In this document: one piece after another, positions 51,200 to 58,969 of the stretch
Numbering within the stretch: the first letter of the stretch is position 1
How the letters are laid out: each line of letters opens with the position of its first letter
Origin: Sulfuriferula nivalis
GTDB taxonomy: Bacteria > Pseudomonadota > Gammaproteobacteria > Burkholderiales > Sulfuriferulaceae
Reading direction: 5' to 3'
DNA: 64,000 bases
Assembly (NCBI RefSeq): GCF_009937995.1
Contig: NZ_AP021881.1
Location: 2,728,001 to 2,792,000, forward strand
Translations under genes and position numbers: made by a program
The notes under the pieces: model-generated
What the model was told of the DNA's origin: nothing
Database searches by the model: none
The model's input: the letters and a program-made list of their open reading frames with translations, nothing else

Positions 51200-52177
51200 A
51201 TGGAATACAACTTAAAAAAATTATCTTCCGCTATTATTTGCGGGTCAATTTGTTTTTCCATTTCCGCCAATGCTGGATTTTTTGATAAATTAAGAATGGC
51301 ATTAGGTGCCACATCTATTGTTTTTATTGAACCACCACCTATTCATGAAACGATTAAATATCGGCACTTAATATTGCAGAACAACTCATCATCTAATCCG
51401 CTATTCTCACGATTAGAGAACAATCTAACCAGTTTTCGCATTAATCAATCTGCTTATTTTGATCAGGTAAGTACCACCCCACCTGCTACAAATGAGATGA
51501 AAGATACACAATGGGCCATTGTCGATATTTCAACCGATTTATACGAAGTTCATGATGAACGAAGCTCAGAAATAAGGGCGCAATGCCAAAATGGTAAGCT
51601 TGTCTGCCATGACAATGAAGCAAGTCACTTTTACGTGGGCTGTAACACTAGGACAGCGACGGTCAGCGGGAAAATCACTTTTAGAGATGCGATAACTCAA
51701 AAAACGATCACAGCAGATGTTGGATCTGACAAAGAGATATCTAAAGTTTGTCAAGACACAGGGGGCAACCTTGTGGATTCAGAAACTCTACTTGGCAAGG
51801 CTGCCGACGTTGTATCAAACAAATTAACGGCTAAATTTACACCAAAGACCGATAAACAAATTTCAAAACTGATCGAGGAAGACTCGTCCCTGCCGATCGC
51901 AAATGACAAACTTAAACAAGCTTATCGTTTAGCAAGTTCTGGAGATGTAAATACCGCGCTTAAAATATATAACCAACTCATTACGGACGGAACTTCTGAC
52001 GGCATCATCCTATTTAATGCCGCATATTGTGAGCACGCTCAAGGCAACTTTAAAAAAGCCCTTGAATTGTACCAAGCAGCTAGCAATGCGCCGAACGCTC
52101 CAAAAGATGTCATAGCAGAGTTACAAACGAAGGTATCTGATTTTGTTGCCGCAGGTATTGATACCGCCGTTAATTAG
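51200..52177 (+). CDS. exported TPR-containing protein of unknown function
   Basis: A 325-residue protein with a signal peptide (hydrophobic about 9-24, cleavage likely after ANA). The middle part (about 30-220) is unrecognised. It has three cysteines in QCQNGKLVCH and VGCNTR that could form disulfides in the periplasm. The C-terminal 100 residues hold two TPR-like helix pairs (AYRLASSGDVNTALKIYNQL and AAYCEHAQGNFKKALELYQA). The base composition is AT-rich compared with the core genes nearby, and it lies in the accessory stretch. Its likely neighbour in function is the lipoprotein 112 bases downstream. I do not assign a function. Confidence 0.7.
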   Translation: MEYNLKKLSSAIICGSICFSISANAGFFDKLRMALGATSIVFIEPPPIHETIKYRHLILQNNSSSNPLFSRLENNLTSFRINQSAYFDQVSTTPPATNEMKDTQWAIVDISTDLYEVHDERSSEIRAQCQNGKLVCHDNEASHFYVGCNTRTATVSGKITFRDAITQKTITADVGSDKEISKVCQDTGGNLVDSETLLGKAADVVSNKLTAKFTPKTDKQISKLIEEDSSLPIANDKLKQAYRLASSGDVNTALKIYNQLITDGTSDGIILFNAAYCEHAQGNFKKALELYQAASNAPNAPKDVIAELQTKVSDFVAAGIDTAVN

Positions 52178-52289
52178 ACAGCCAGATGTCGCGTGAGGAT
52201 TTCCCCACCTTTTGCCAAGACAAACTTGCTTAAGCAATATTAGAAATAGGTGCTACCACCTAGAATCAATTTAAAACTAAAGGATTTTT

Positions 52290-52994
52290 ATGAACAAAAT
52301 AATACTGGCTGGAGTTGTAACTTCACTTTTTTTAAGCGCTTGTTCTACCATGCCAATTGATAGCGCCATGCCTGTGCAGGGGACTTTAAAAAATACAAAA
52401 GAAATTGGCCTGAATTTCCAAACTGAGGCCGTTAAGCCTCGTGTCGATTTTGCTGTAACAGGCTATACGATCATAGGCGTTGCTTATGTGGCAGCATCAG
52501 TTTCAACAATGAACTCACACTCGGAAGCGATGCAGACTGCATATCAAAAATACTTAGCAGCTCACCCTGATGCGTTAACGCTTAAAGATGCATTTAACAA
52601 TAAGCTAAAACAAGATTTGGAGAGCCGAGGCATTAATCCACAATTGGTACAAGTGACCAAAAAGGCAGATGACAACAAGCACCTTTCTTATGCGATGGAT
52701 AGCGGATTAAAAGTACAAAAAGTGGTCGTAATTGATGGACTAACATCTCAGTATTTTGCAGCTGATAACGGTTCAGACTACCACCCACGCTCATCTGTTT
52801 TGGTGTCTATTTTCGATTCCAACAACAATTACGCAAAACCTGCTAATCAGGAGCGCGTCGTTAATTTAGAGGTGTCTGATTACGCCTATCCGAATTTCGA
52901 TTCGTTGGCGGCAAATCCAGATAAGTCTTATATCGGATTACTTACCAATGTGGAAAAACTAGCTGATAAGGTCGCAAACGAGCTTTATCAATAA
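52290..52994 (+). CDS. lipoprotein of unknown function
   Basis: A 234-residue protein with a lipoprotein signal (MNKIILAGVVTSLFLSAC, lipobox LSAC, Cys18). The +2 residue is Ser, so transfer to the outer membrane is expected. A hydrophobic stretch (about 55-72, VTGYTIIGVAYVAASVS) could be a membrane or buried segment. The rest is not recognised. The ribosome site AAAGGA is well placed. The lipoprotein and the preceding TPR protein form a same-strand pair in the accessory segment and may act together in the envelope. Confidence 0.7.
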   Translation: MNKIILAGVVTSLFLSACSTMPIDSAMPVQGTLKNTKEIGLNFQTEAVKPRVDFAVTGYTIIGVAYVAASVSTMNSHSEAMQTAYQKYLAAHPDALTLKDAFNNKLKQDLESRGINPQLVQVTKKADDNKHLSYAMDSGLKVQKVVVIDGLTSQYFAADNGSDYHPRSSVLVSIFDSNNNYAKPANQERVVNLEVSDYAYPNFDSLAANPDKSYIGLLTNVEKLADKVANELYQ

Positions 52995-53003
52995 GGCACA
53001 TAG

Positions 53004-53038
53004 AAAAAATGTCATCCCACCATTCAGTGAGGATGACA
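53004..53038 (-). terminator. Rho-independent terminator, minus orientation
   Basis: The stem TGTCATCC / GGATGACA (53010-53017 and 53031-53038), preceded on the plus strand by A6, reads on the minus strand as hairpin then T6. It lies between the lipoprotein gene and brnT, both on the plus strand. It may end minus-strand transcripts arriving from the right, and could act weakly for the lipoprotein. Confidence 0.55.
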
Positions 53039-53082
53039 ACCAAAATATCAATTTATAGCCAGACCCAAGTGTGTATTACTTT
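53035..53082. repeat. dispersed intergenic repeat, copy B
   Basis: This copy shares ACAACCAAAATATC and CAGACCC with copy A (50742-50774) at the same spacing within a base or two, but lacks the CCTTACATTTCACAC beginning. It lies just after the minus-strand terminator hairpin. Confidence 0.5.
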
Positions 53083-53122
53083 CACGCGAAAGCATAGGGT
53101 GTTGGTGTGCATACAATATACC

Positions 53123-53151
53123 TTGACACAATATCTATTTGTACATACACT
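53123..53151 (+). promoter_or_regulatory. strong promoter of brnTA, predicting a leaderless start
   Basis: TTGACA (53123-53128), a 17-base spacer and TACACT (53146-53151) form a near-consensus promoter. The brnT ATG begins at 53159, seven bases after the -10 box, so transcription should start at or next to the start codon. BrnA is known in the family to repress its own promoter, and an operator is expected here. Confidence 0.7.
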
Positions 53152-53158
53152 TTAGTGC

Positions 53159-53437
53159 ATGAAAATCGATTTTGATCCGATCAAGAACGAACGAAATATC
53201 AAAGAGCGTCAACTTTCGTTTGATCGAGCGGCAGAAGTCGATTTCAATACTGCGCTGGTATTTCCTGATACCCGAAAAGCATATGGCGAAACTCGTTACA
53301 TCGCGCTGTGCTACCTGGATTGCCGGCTGCACGTGCTGTGCTTTACCGAGACCGAAACGGGCATTCGGGTAATCAGTTTCCGTAAAGCTAATACGAGAGA
53401 GGCAAATAAACATGGCAAGCCGCAAACCATTAATTAA
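53159..53437 (+). CDS. brnT: BrnT family toxin (ribonuclease)
   Basis: A 92-residue RelE-fold type II toxin. The family pattern is complete: FDPIKNERNIKERQLSF at the start, the DTRKAYGETRYIAL strand, FTETETGIRVISFRKA and a final R-E-A-N-K. BrnT cleaves RNA and is neutralised by BrnA. The start codon is only seven bases from the promoter -10 box and has no usable ribosome site. The gene overlaps brnA by 26 bases. Confidence 0.9.
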   Translation: MKIDFDPIKNERNIKERQLSFDRAAEVDFNTALVFPDTRKAYGETRYIALCYLDCRLHVLCFTETETGIRVISFRKANTREANKHGKPQTIN

Positions 53438-53687
53438 CAGTGACGGCGAGATCCGCGAACTGACCGCAGAAGATATGGCAAAATTCAAGCCAGCCGCTGA
53501 AGTGTTGCCACTGTCCCTTAGAAATAAACTAGGAGTGCGTGGCTCCCAGAAGGCGCCAACCAAAGAACGCATTACCATTCGGTTATCACGAGACGTGGTT
53601 GAGCAATTCCGCGAAAGCGGTGATGGCTGGCAAACCCGTGTGGACTCAGCCTTGCGCGAGTGGCTCAAAAATCATTCTCCGGCATAA
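53412..53687 (+). CDS. brnA: BrnA family antitoxin
   Basis: A 91-residue antitoxin. The N-terminal half is flexible and would wrap the toxin. The C-terminal ribbon-helix-helix DNA-binding part has the family signature KERITIRLSRDVVEQFRESGDGWQTRVDSALREWL, split across residues 53-87. It binds BrnT and represses the operon. Length and order (toxin first) are normal for this family. Confidence 0.9.
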   Translation: MASRKPLINSDGEIRELTAEDMAKFKPAAEVLPLSLRNKLGVRGSQKAPTKERITIRLSRDVVEQFRESGDGWQTRVDSALREWLKNHSPA

Positions 53688-53724
53688 GACGCTGCTCAGT
53701 CAAAATCGAAACAACGTGGGCGAA

Positions 53725-53777
53725 CCTTACATTTCACACAAATACAACTACTAAAATCTCAATTATTAAACCCTGCC
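53725..53777. repeat. dispersed intergenic repeat, copy C
   Basis: This copy begins CCTTACATTTCACACAAAT, identical to copy A for 19 bases, and then diverges (TACAACTACTAAAATCTC). It lies between brnA and the broken parE. Confidence 0.55.
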
Positions 53778-53811
53778 GTTCCATTTAGCATTTAATGTTC
53801 ATGGGAAACCC

Positions 53812-53904
53812 CTAGTCACAGATAGCGTGGCGCATCCATGCGGTCACACAGTATACGAATGTCGCAATGCCGCAGGCGGCGGGAGTAAGGCGATACTCAG
53901 CCAT
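53812..53904 (-). pseudogene. parE: truncated ParE toxin remnant
   Basis: The frame starts MAEYRLTPAA, the usual ParE N-terminus, with its ATG overlapping the parD stop by 8 bases as in intact parDE operons. It runs only 30 codons to a TAG, whereas ParE is normally about 95-105 residues. The remaining residues (..YCVTAWMRHAICD) vaguely follow the ParE YT..QWG..QA..Y pattern but with key positions lost. This is a decayed toxin gene, so the adjacent antitoxin has no local partner. Confidence 0.7.
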
Positions 53905-54091
53905 GCGTGGTCAACATTCGCTGTTTGAAAGCGTCAGCATCGAATGGGCTTGGTTCTCCGCTGGCTTCCCCGTCAATCAGCGCATCGCGGATATATTCAC
54001 TGTCGATGGTATAGTGGCCAGCATCAATCCGCGCTTTAACGCAGCTGTCTTGCTGATCAGTCCCAGTAATGGTCTTGCGCACGATTCTCAT
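53897..54091 (-). CDS. parD: ParD-like antitoxin
   Basis: A 64-residue protein with the ParD pattern: a ribbon-helix-helix DNA-binding N-terminus (TITGTDQQDSCVKARIDAG then YTIDSEYIRDAL) and the toxin-binding tail GEASGEPSPFDADAFKQRM. It is slightly shorter than the usual 80 residues. It starts 12 bases after the waaA stop on the same strand. Its toxin partner is truncated. It may be an orphan left after toxin loss, or may act on another ParE. Confidence 0.75.
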   Translation of the reverse strand: MRIVRKTITGTDQQDSCVKARIDAGHYTIDSEYIRDALIDGEASGEPSPFDADAFKQRMLTTHG

Positions 54092-54103
54092 AATACAGTC
54101 TTG

Positions 54104-55354
54104 TTACAAGTGGCACTGGTTAATTAACGTCATCAACCGCCCTGTAGCACCCTGATGACTGCCACTGAAAGTTAACGCGGCTGCGTGCATTTGTTGACGG
54201 CGTGGCTCGTCGGCGAGGAGTTCGGCGACGGCATGGGTCAGGCTGGCTACGTCTTGCACTTGCATTGCCGCGCCGCTGGTGATGGCGGTTTGCGCGACTT
54301 CGGCGAAGTTAAACATCGACGCGCCGATGATAATGGGGCAACCTACTACCGCCGCTTCTATAGGATTCTGCCCACCTAACGGCATGAGGCTACCGCCGAT
54401 AAATGCGACATCCGCCAGTGCATAATAGGCGTAAAGCTCACCCATGCTGTCGCCTAACCAGATTTGCGTATCTGCGCTAATTACCTCACCTGAACTGCGG
54501 CGCTGATAACGTAACTGACGCTGCTGTAACAATGCTGCAACCTCGTCAAAACGTTGCGGATGGCGTGGCACGATGACGAGTAATGGTTTATCAGGCATAG
54601 CTTGCCAGGCATCCAGTATCAGCGACTCTTCACCTGCCCGCGTACTCGCTGCAACCCATATTAATCTGCTGCCGATTTGGCTACGCCATTGCTGCCCTAA
54701 CGCAACTAATTCAGCAGGCGGTGCATTATCGAACTTCAAATTACCCGTCACCGTCACGTTTTGCCCACCCAATTGCCGCAAGCGTGTGGCATCCTCTTCG
54801 GTTTGAGCGGCAATGTGAGTGAACTGCGTCAGCGTGTCGGGAATTAGCCTGCCCAGCTTGGCATAACGACGCGCAGAACGCGCTGACAGGCGCGCGTTGA
54901 TCAACATCATGGGAATATGATGTTGATGGCTGATACTAATTAAATTCGGCCATATCTCGGTTTCCATGAGCAAACCCAATTGCGGCTGAAAGTGGCGCAC
55001 AAACCGGCGCACAGCAAACGGAAAGTCATAAGGCAGGTAAACTCGCCACACACGGTCAGCAAACAGGCGCTCGCTGGTTTCTCGCCCGGTAGGGGTGGTA
55101 TGGGTGAGTAAAATCTGATGATGTGGATAGGCGGCCAATAAGGCCTCGACTAACGGTTTCGCTGCTCGGGTTTCTCCCACGGATACCGCATGCAGCCAGA
55201 TCACTGGGCGCGTCACTTGCTGGGTATAAAAACCAAAGCGCTCGGCAACGTGCAGTAAATATCCGCGCTGTTTGCGACCACGCCATAGCAGATGAATGAG
55301 CGTGTAAGGCAGCAGCAACCAGATCAGTAGGTTATAAAAGAATCTCGCTATCAT
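54104..55354 (-). CDS. waaA: 3-deoxy-D-manno-octulosonic acid (Kdo) transferase
   Basis: A 416-residue GT30 glycosyltransferase that adds Kdo to lipid IVA at the inner membrane in LPS synthesis. The start MIARFFYNLLIWLLLPYTLI gives the N-terminal anchor. The segments WLHAVSVGETRAAKPL, LLMETEIWPNLI and GGSLMPLGGQNPIEAA are characteristic, including the acceptor-site glutamate in SVGE. The ATG at 55354 overlaps the stop of the upstream methyltransferase gene by ATGA. An in-frame upstream codon at 55417 is rejected. Confidence 0.95.
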   Translation of the reverse strand: MIARFFYNLLIWLLLPYTLIHLLWRGRKQRGYLLHVAERFGFYTQQVTRPVIWLHAVSVGETRAAKPLVEALLAAYPHHQILLTHTTPTGRETSERLFADRVWRVYLPYDFPFAVRRFVRHFQPQLGLLMETEIWPNLISISHQHHIPMMLINARLSARSARRYAKLGRLIPDTLTQFTHIAAQTEEDATRLRQLGGQNVTVTGNLKFDNAPPAELVALGQQWRSQIGSRLIWVAASTRAGEESLILDAWQAMPDKPLLVIVPRHPQRFDEVAALLQQRQLRYQRRSSGEVISADTQIWLGDSMGELYAYYALADVAFIGGSLMPLGGQNPIEAAVVGCPIIIGASMFNFAEVAQTAITSGAAMQVQDVASLTHAVAELLADEPRRQQMHAAALTFSGSHQGATGRLMTLINQCHL

Positions 55355-56496
55355 AATCGCCGCGTTTGATCGCCTTGTGTAAAACCGAGCAGTGGCATCT
55401 CCATAGCCCGTGTCCATGCCATCACTTTGAACAGCTCACCCATTTCAGCTGGGCTCATAAGTTTTTGCACCGCCGCAACTTGCGGCACATAGGCGGCAAC
55501 ATCATCAGCTGAAGTGAGTGCTAACAAATCAGTAATCCCACAATTAATCAGAAATTGCGCCTGACTGGTGTAACCAGCCAACTGCAAACCTGCATCTATG
55601 CCCGCCACCCCCACAGCGGTGAAATCAACGTGGGCGGTAATGTCCTGCAAGCCGGGCAAATAGTATGGATCAGGATGAGCGTGCTGCCGATAATGGCACA
55701 TCAGCGTACCCTGATTGCGTTGCGGATGATAATACTCGCCCTCGCCAAACCCATAATCTATCATCACTATTGCGCCGCGTTGCAGGCACTGACCCAAGCT
55801 GCTGATAAAGCCCTGCGCGCTTAAATTGATTTCGGTGAGGTAATCGGGCATTAACGCCAATGCAGTTGCTGCATCGAATAACACACCTTGAGTAAGCGGC
55901 TGATCCTGCCAGACGAATTGCTGGTTTTCACTCACCACACCGCGTTCATACAAGCCGTGCTGTATCTGATGAATGATATGCACTGGCATCGCATCCAGCA
56001 CCTCGTTGCCGATAATGCATCCAGTGAATGCAGCGGGAAGCTCACTCAGCCACTGCACTTTATTTATCCAGTCTGGTAACTCTTTGGCAACCAGCTGCTG
56101 CTGCCGCTCACGTAAGTCTGCGCTCACTTCCAGAATGTAGTAATGACCAGGCGCGCACTCCAGCCGTATCAATTCAGCCAAGATATCACACGCCAAACGC
56201 CCGCTGCCAGCGCCAACCTCAAGCACATCCCCGCCCGTTACCCGCAAAACCTGTGCAACTTGTTGCGCCAGACTGCGTCCAAACAAGGGTGAAATTTCAG
56301 GCGCGGTCACAAAATCACCTGCCGCACCCAGTTTCGCCGCCCCCGCACTGTAATAACCCAGACCAGGTGCGTACAATGCTAATTCCATATAGCGTGCAAA
56401 CGATATCCAGCCACGGGCTTGTATTTCCTCGTTAATGACTTGCACCAGTTGCTGGCTAATGGATAATGCTTCAGGCGTAGGTACGGGTAATGACAT
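55351..56496 (-). CDS. MidA/NDUFAF7-type SAM-dependent methyltransferase
   Basis: A 381-residue protein of the MidA family (class I, DUF185). The SAM site is DVLEVGAGSGRLACDIL. Family blocks are FARYMELALYAPGLGYY, FVTAPEISPLFG, GNEVLDAMPVH and MIDYGFGEGEYYHP. The mitochondrial relative NDUFAF7 methylates an arginine in a complex I subunit, and bacterial targets are unknown. It overlaps waaA by 4 bases and is divergent from the SDR gene 45 bases away. Confidence 0.92.
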   Translation of the reverse strand: MSLPVPTPEALSISQQLVQVINEEIQARGWISFARYMELALYAPGLGYYSAGAAKLGAAGDFVTAPEISPLFGRSLAQQVAQVLRVTGGDVLEVGAGSGRLACDILAELIRLECAPGHYYILEVSADLRERQQQLVAKELPDWINKVQWLSELPAAFTGCIIGNEVLDAMPVHIIHQIQHGLYERGVVSENQQFVWQDQPLTQGVLFDAATALALMPDYLTEINLSAQGFISSLGQCLQRGAIVMIDYGFGEGEYYHPQRNQGTLMCHYRQHAHPDPYYLPGLQDITAHVDFTAVGVAGIDAGLQLAGYTSQAQFLINCGITDLLALTSADDVAAYVPQVAAVQKLMSPAEMGELFKVMAWTRAMEMPLLGFTQGDQTRRL

Positions 56497-56541
56497 AAAC
56501 TCGACGTAGAACAGTAAAAGTGCAAGGATAAAGGAAATACG

Positions 56542-57282
56542 ATGGATGGCAAAACGATATTAATCACAGGCGGCGCAAAACGGGTAGGGGCAGCGATATG
56601 TCGTCGCCTGCATGCTGCGGGTGCCAATCTGGTGATTCACTATCATCAATCCGCCAAGGAAGCGCGTAAGCTGCAAGCTGAGTTAAACAGCTTACGCGCC
56701 GGTTCAGCCATGTTGATTCAGGCCGATTTACTCGACTGCACCAGTTTTTCCAATATCATCAGCACCACACTCAACCATTATGGCCGTCTGGATGCGCTGG
56801 TGAACAATGCCTCCAGTTTCTTTGCCACTCCTGTAGGCAGCATTGGCGAAGACGATTGGCTAGATTTGATAGGTACCAATTTAAAAGCTCCGCTGTTCCT
56901 CGCCCAGGCTGCTGCGCCAGAACTGCGCAAACAGCGTGGCTGTATCGTCAATATCAGTGATATACACGCTGAACGGCCGATGAAAAATTATGTAATTTAC
57001 AGCATAGCCAAAGCAGGACTGGACGGCCTCACCAAATCTCTGGCACGCGAGCTGGGTCCGGAAGTGCGCGTCAATGCCGTTGCGCCTGGTCCCATACTGT
57101 GGCCAGAAGAGGCGAACAAGATAGATGAAGTTTCACGCCAACGCATCATCTCCCACACCATACTCAAGCAGGCTGGTAATCCTGATGACATCGCACTGGC
57201 AGTTTACTATTTGATAGCGAATGCCCCGTATGTCACAGGACAGGTGATTAATGTGGATGGTGGCCGTAGCGTCAAACTTTGA
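56542..57282 (+). CDS. pteridine-reductase-like short-chain dehydrogenase
   Basis: A 246-residue Rossmann-fold SDR. The cofactor motif is ITGGAKRVGAAI, with an arginine that favours NADPH. NNASS follows the central strand, Asp replaces the usual Ser (NISDIHAERP), and the YSIAKAG block has the Tyr-x3-Lys pair. The TGxxxRVG and SDIHAERP segments are those of pteridine reductases (FolM / PTR1 type), which reduce dihydrofolate or biopterins. The start has AAGGA upstream. Confidence 0.88.
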   Translation: MDGKTILITGGAKRVGAAICRRLHAAGANLVIHYHQSAKEARKLQAELNSLRAGSAMLIQADLLDCTSFSNIISTTLNHYGRLDALVNNASSFFATPVGSIGEDDWLDLIGTNLKAPLFLAQAAAPELRKQRGCIVNISDIHAERPMKNYVIYSIAKAGLDGLTKSLARELGPEVRVNAVAPGPILWPEEANKIDEVSRQRIISHTILKQAGNPDDIALAVYYLIANAPYVTGQVINVDGGRSVKL

Positions 57283-57294
57283 AATATCTCAGAC

Positions 57295-57329
57295 ACAAAA
57301 AAGCTGACCCGTTATACACGGGTCAGCTT
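57295..57329 (-). terminator. terminator of the SYLF gene
   Basis: A 12-bp stem (AAGCTGACCCGT / ACGGGTCAGCTT, loop TATAC) is preceded on the plus strand by a run of A. Read on the minus strand this is a hairpin followed by T-run, just after the SYLF gene. It also lies shortly after the SDR gene and may serve both. Confidence 0.85.
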
Positions 57330-57347
57330 CAACGTCGTAATTAGAAA

Positions 57348-57908
57348 TTAACGTTTGATAGGTGAGATTTTAGTACCCTCGATACTGATACCTGCCATCA
57401 GACCTTGCTGATCAAAGATAAATGCGTAAGCATCATCTTTCAAAGTGGATGATGAAAGATTCTTGGCAACGCCTTCATCTACTACGACCACGGTTGGGCC
57501 CACGCCGATTTCCCAGCCTTTGGATTTATGCAGATACTTAACGGCTTTATCACTCATCAGGAACACTACATAACCATATGATTGTGCGCCTGCTTGCAGA
57601 CCCCACGAAGCTGAGACTGAGTTGTAGTAACCGCTCACGCCGGTGCCTTTGTACAGCACGCCCTCACCATAACTGCCGCCGAACACCAGGCCAGCTTTGA
57701 CGATATTAGGGAATACCAGCGTTGCCTTGGCTTTCTTGGAAATATCCTCTGCAAATGGATGTGACTTATACAAAGTATTCAGTGCCTGTTGCGCATCATT
57801 GTTCAAATCTTCTGCTGTCGCTGCACTGGCAACATTACTCATCGTACCCAGCGTGAATGCTGTCGCGGTAACGAGTAGCAAATTAGTAAAACTACGTCGT
57901 GTAATCAT
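57348..57908 (-). CDS. exported SYLF / YSC84-type lipid-binding protein
   Basis: A 186-residue protein with a signal peptide (MITRRSFTNLLLVTATAFTL, cleavage near SAA). A SYLF domain follows (AKATLVFPNIVKAGLVFGGSYGEG, GLQAGAQSYGYVVFLM, ISIEGTKISP), a fold that binds phosphoinositides or lipids in eukaryotic relatives. The bacterial role is unknown, but it is often induced by envelope stress. The start at 57908 has AGGAG 8 bases upstream. A longer reading frame to 58010 is rejected because it would bury the signal peptide. RRSF resembles a partial Tat motif. Confidence 0.88.
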   Translation of the reverse strand: MITRRSFTNLLLVTATAFTLGTMSNVASAATAEDLNNDAQQALNTLYKSHPFAEDISKKAKATLVFPNIVKAGLVFGGSYGEGVLYKGTGVSGYYNSVSASWGLQAGAQSYGYVVFLMSDKAVKYLHKSKGWEIGVGPTVVVVDEGVAKNLSSSTLKDDAYAFIFDQQGLMAGISIEGTKISPIKR

Positions 57909-58106
57909 GGTGTATCTCCTAATATAACAAATGGTCACCTCGACCTGATTGGCACTATGCCTGGCTGTTTGCAAAAACAGCCACTTCGGCCACTGTGCCG
58001 ACCGAAGCAATCACAATTGAAACACTGAATGTTCCGCCTGTTGAGAAAGGAGATTACGCTTATCAATACACCACATCTGTGCGCCAGCACACATAGCAAA
58101 CAATAC

Positions 58107-58958
58107 TCACACTGGCTTTAACTCACATCGGCGTATGGATGCCGCCCCCATACACTCAGTCACATTTCTGCCTATACCACGATACCCAGTAAAGCGCCCT
58201 GATGCATCAAACACAGGCTCGCCACTCACTTGAAAATACTGATATTCACCATCCACACTTTGACGACGAAAAAGCAGATCGAGAAATGGACGGCGTGCAG
58301 CAATATTTGCCCTTAATATCACTAGCTCGCTCTCATTTTTTTGAGATAACACAGCATCATCAGGTGCATCTTCAGCAGGTATGCCAAGCATCTCCAGCAC
58401 CGCACCATGCGTCCTGGTATAGTTCCCGACTGCGTCCTGCTCCCAATACCAGTCGGAAGATAATTCCGCCAAACAACGAAAACGCGCTTCACTTTCCCGC
58501 AATTCAGCTGTACGTTCTTGCACCATCTGTTCCAGTATCTGATTGTGTTGTTCAAGTTGCTTATACAACAATCGCACTTCCAGCATATTGTGGATACGCG
58601 TCTTGAGTTCAACCAGATCAAACGGTTTTGACACAAAATCTTTCGCTCCGCTAGCCAGCGCACGCAGCTTATGACCAGGCTGGGCGGTAATCACTAGTAT
58701 AGGAACATAACTGTCAATTTCAAGTTGCTGTAGCGCTTCCATCACCTGAAAACCATCCATGCCAGGCATCTGCAGATCCAGCAGAAGCAAGTCAAAATGA
58801 TGTTCACTATGCAATGCACATACCGCAAAAGGATCAGTGGTTGACGTGAAATTGCTATAACCAGCTTCCGTCAACATTTGCTCAAGCAAATCAATGTTGG
58901 CCTGCTGATCATCTACAATCAGAATATTGGCATTCAGAATATCAGTAGTATTAATCAT
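58107..58958 (-). CDS. response regulator with receiver and PAS domain
   Basis: A 283-residue cytosolic protein: a CheY-like receiver with phosphorylation Asp in LLLLDLQMPGMDG and Lys in FVSKPF, a coiled coil (about 125-155, EQMVQERTAELRESEARF) and a C-terminal PAS/PAC domain (SSDWYWEQD..., YRGIGRNVTE). There is no DNA-binding, kinase or cyclic-di-GMP domain, so it probably acts by protein contact or is a remnant of a longer sensor. It starts 11 bases after the hybrid kinase stop (AGGAAG ribosome site), which makes that kinase the likely partner. Confidence 0.88.
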   Translation of the reverse strand: MINTTDILNANILIVDDQQANIDLLEQMLTEAGYSNFTSTTDPFAVCALHSEHHFDLLLLDLQMPGMDGFQVMEALQQLEIDSYVPILVITAQPGHKLRALASGAKDFVSKPFDLVELKTRIHNMLEVRLLYKQLEQHNQILEQMVQERTAELRESEARFRCLAELSSDWYWEQDAVGNYTRTHGAVLEMLGIPAEDAPDDAVLSQKNESELVILRANIAARRPFLDLLFRRQSVDGEYQYFQVSGEPVFDASGRFTGYRGIGRNVTECMGAASIRRCELKPV

Positions 58959-58969
58959 CAAAGTGCTTC

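Noticed and set aside
53867-54127. Plus-strand 86-codon frame overlapping parD
   Set aside because: The minus strand carries an evident ParD pattern over the same bases; the plus-strand product resembles nothing known.
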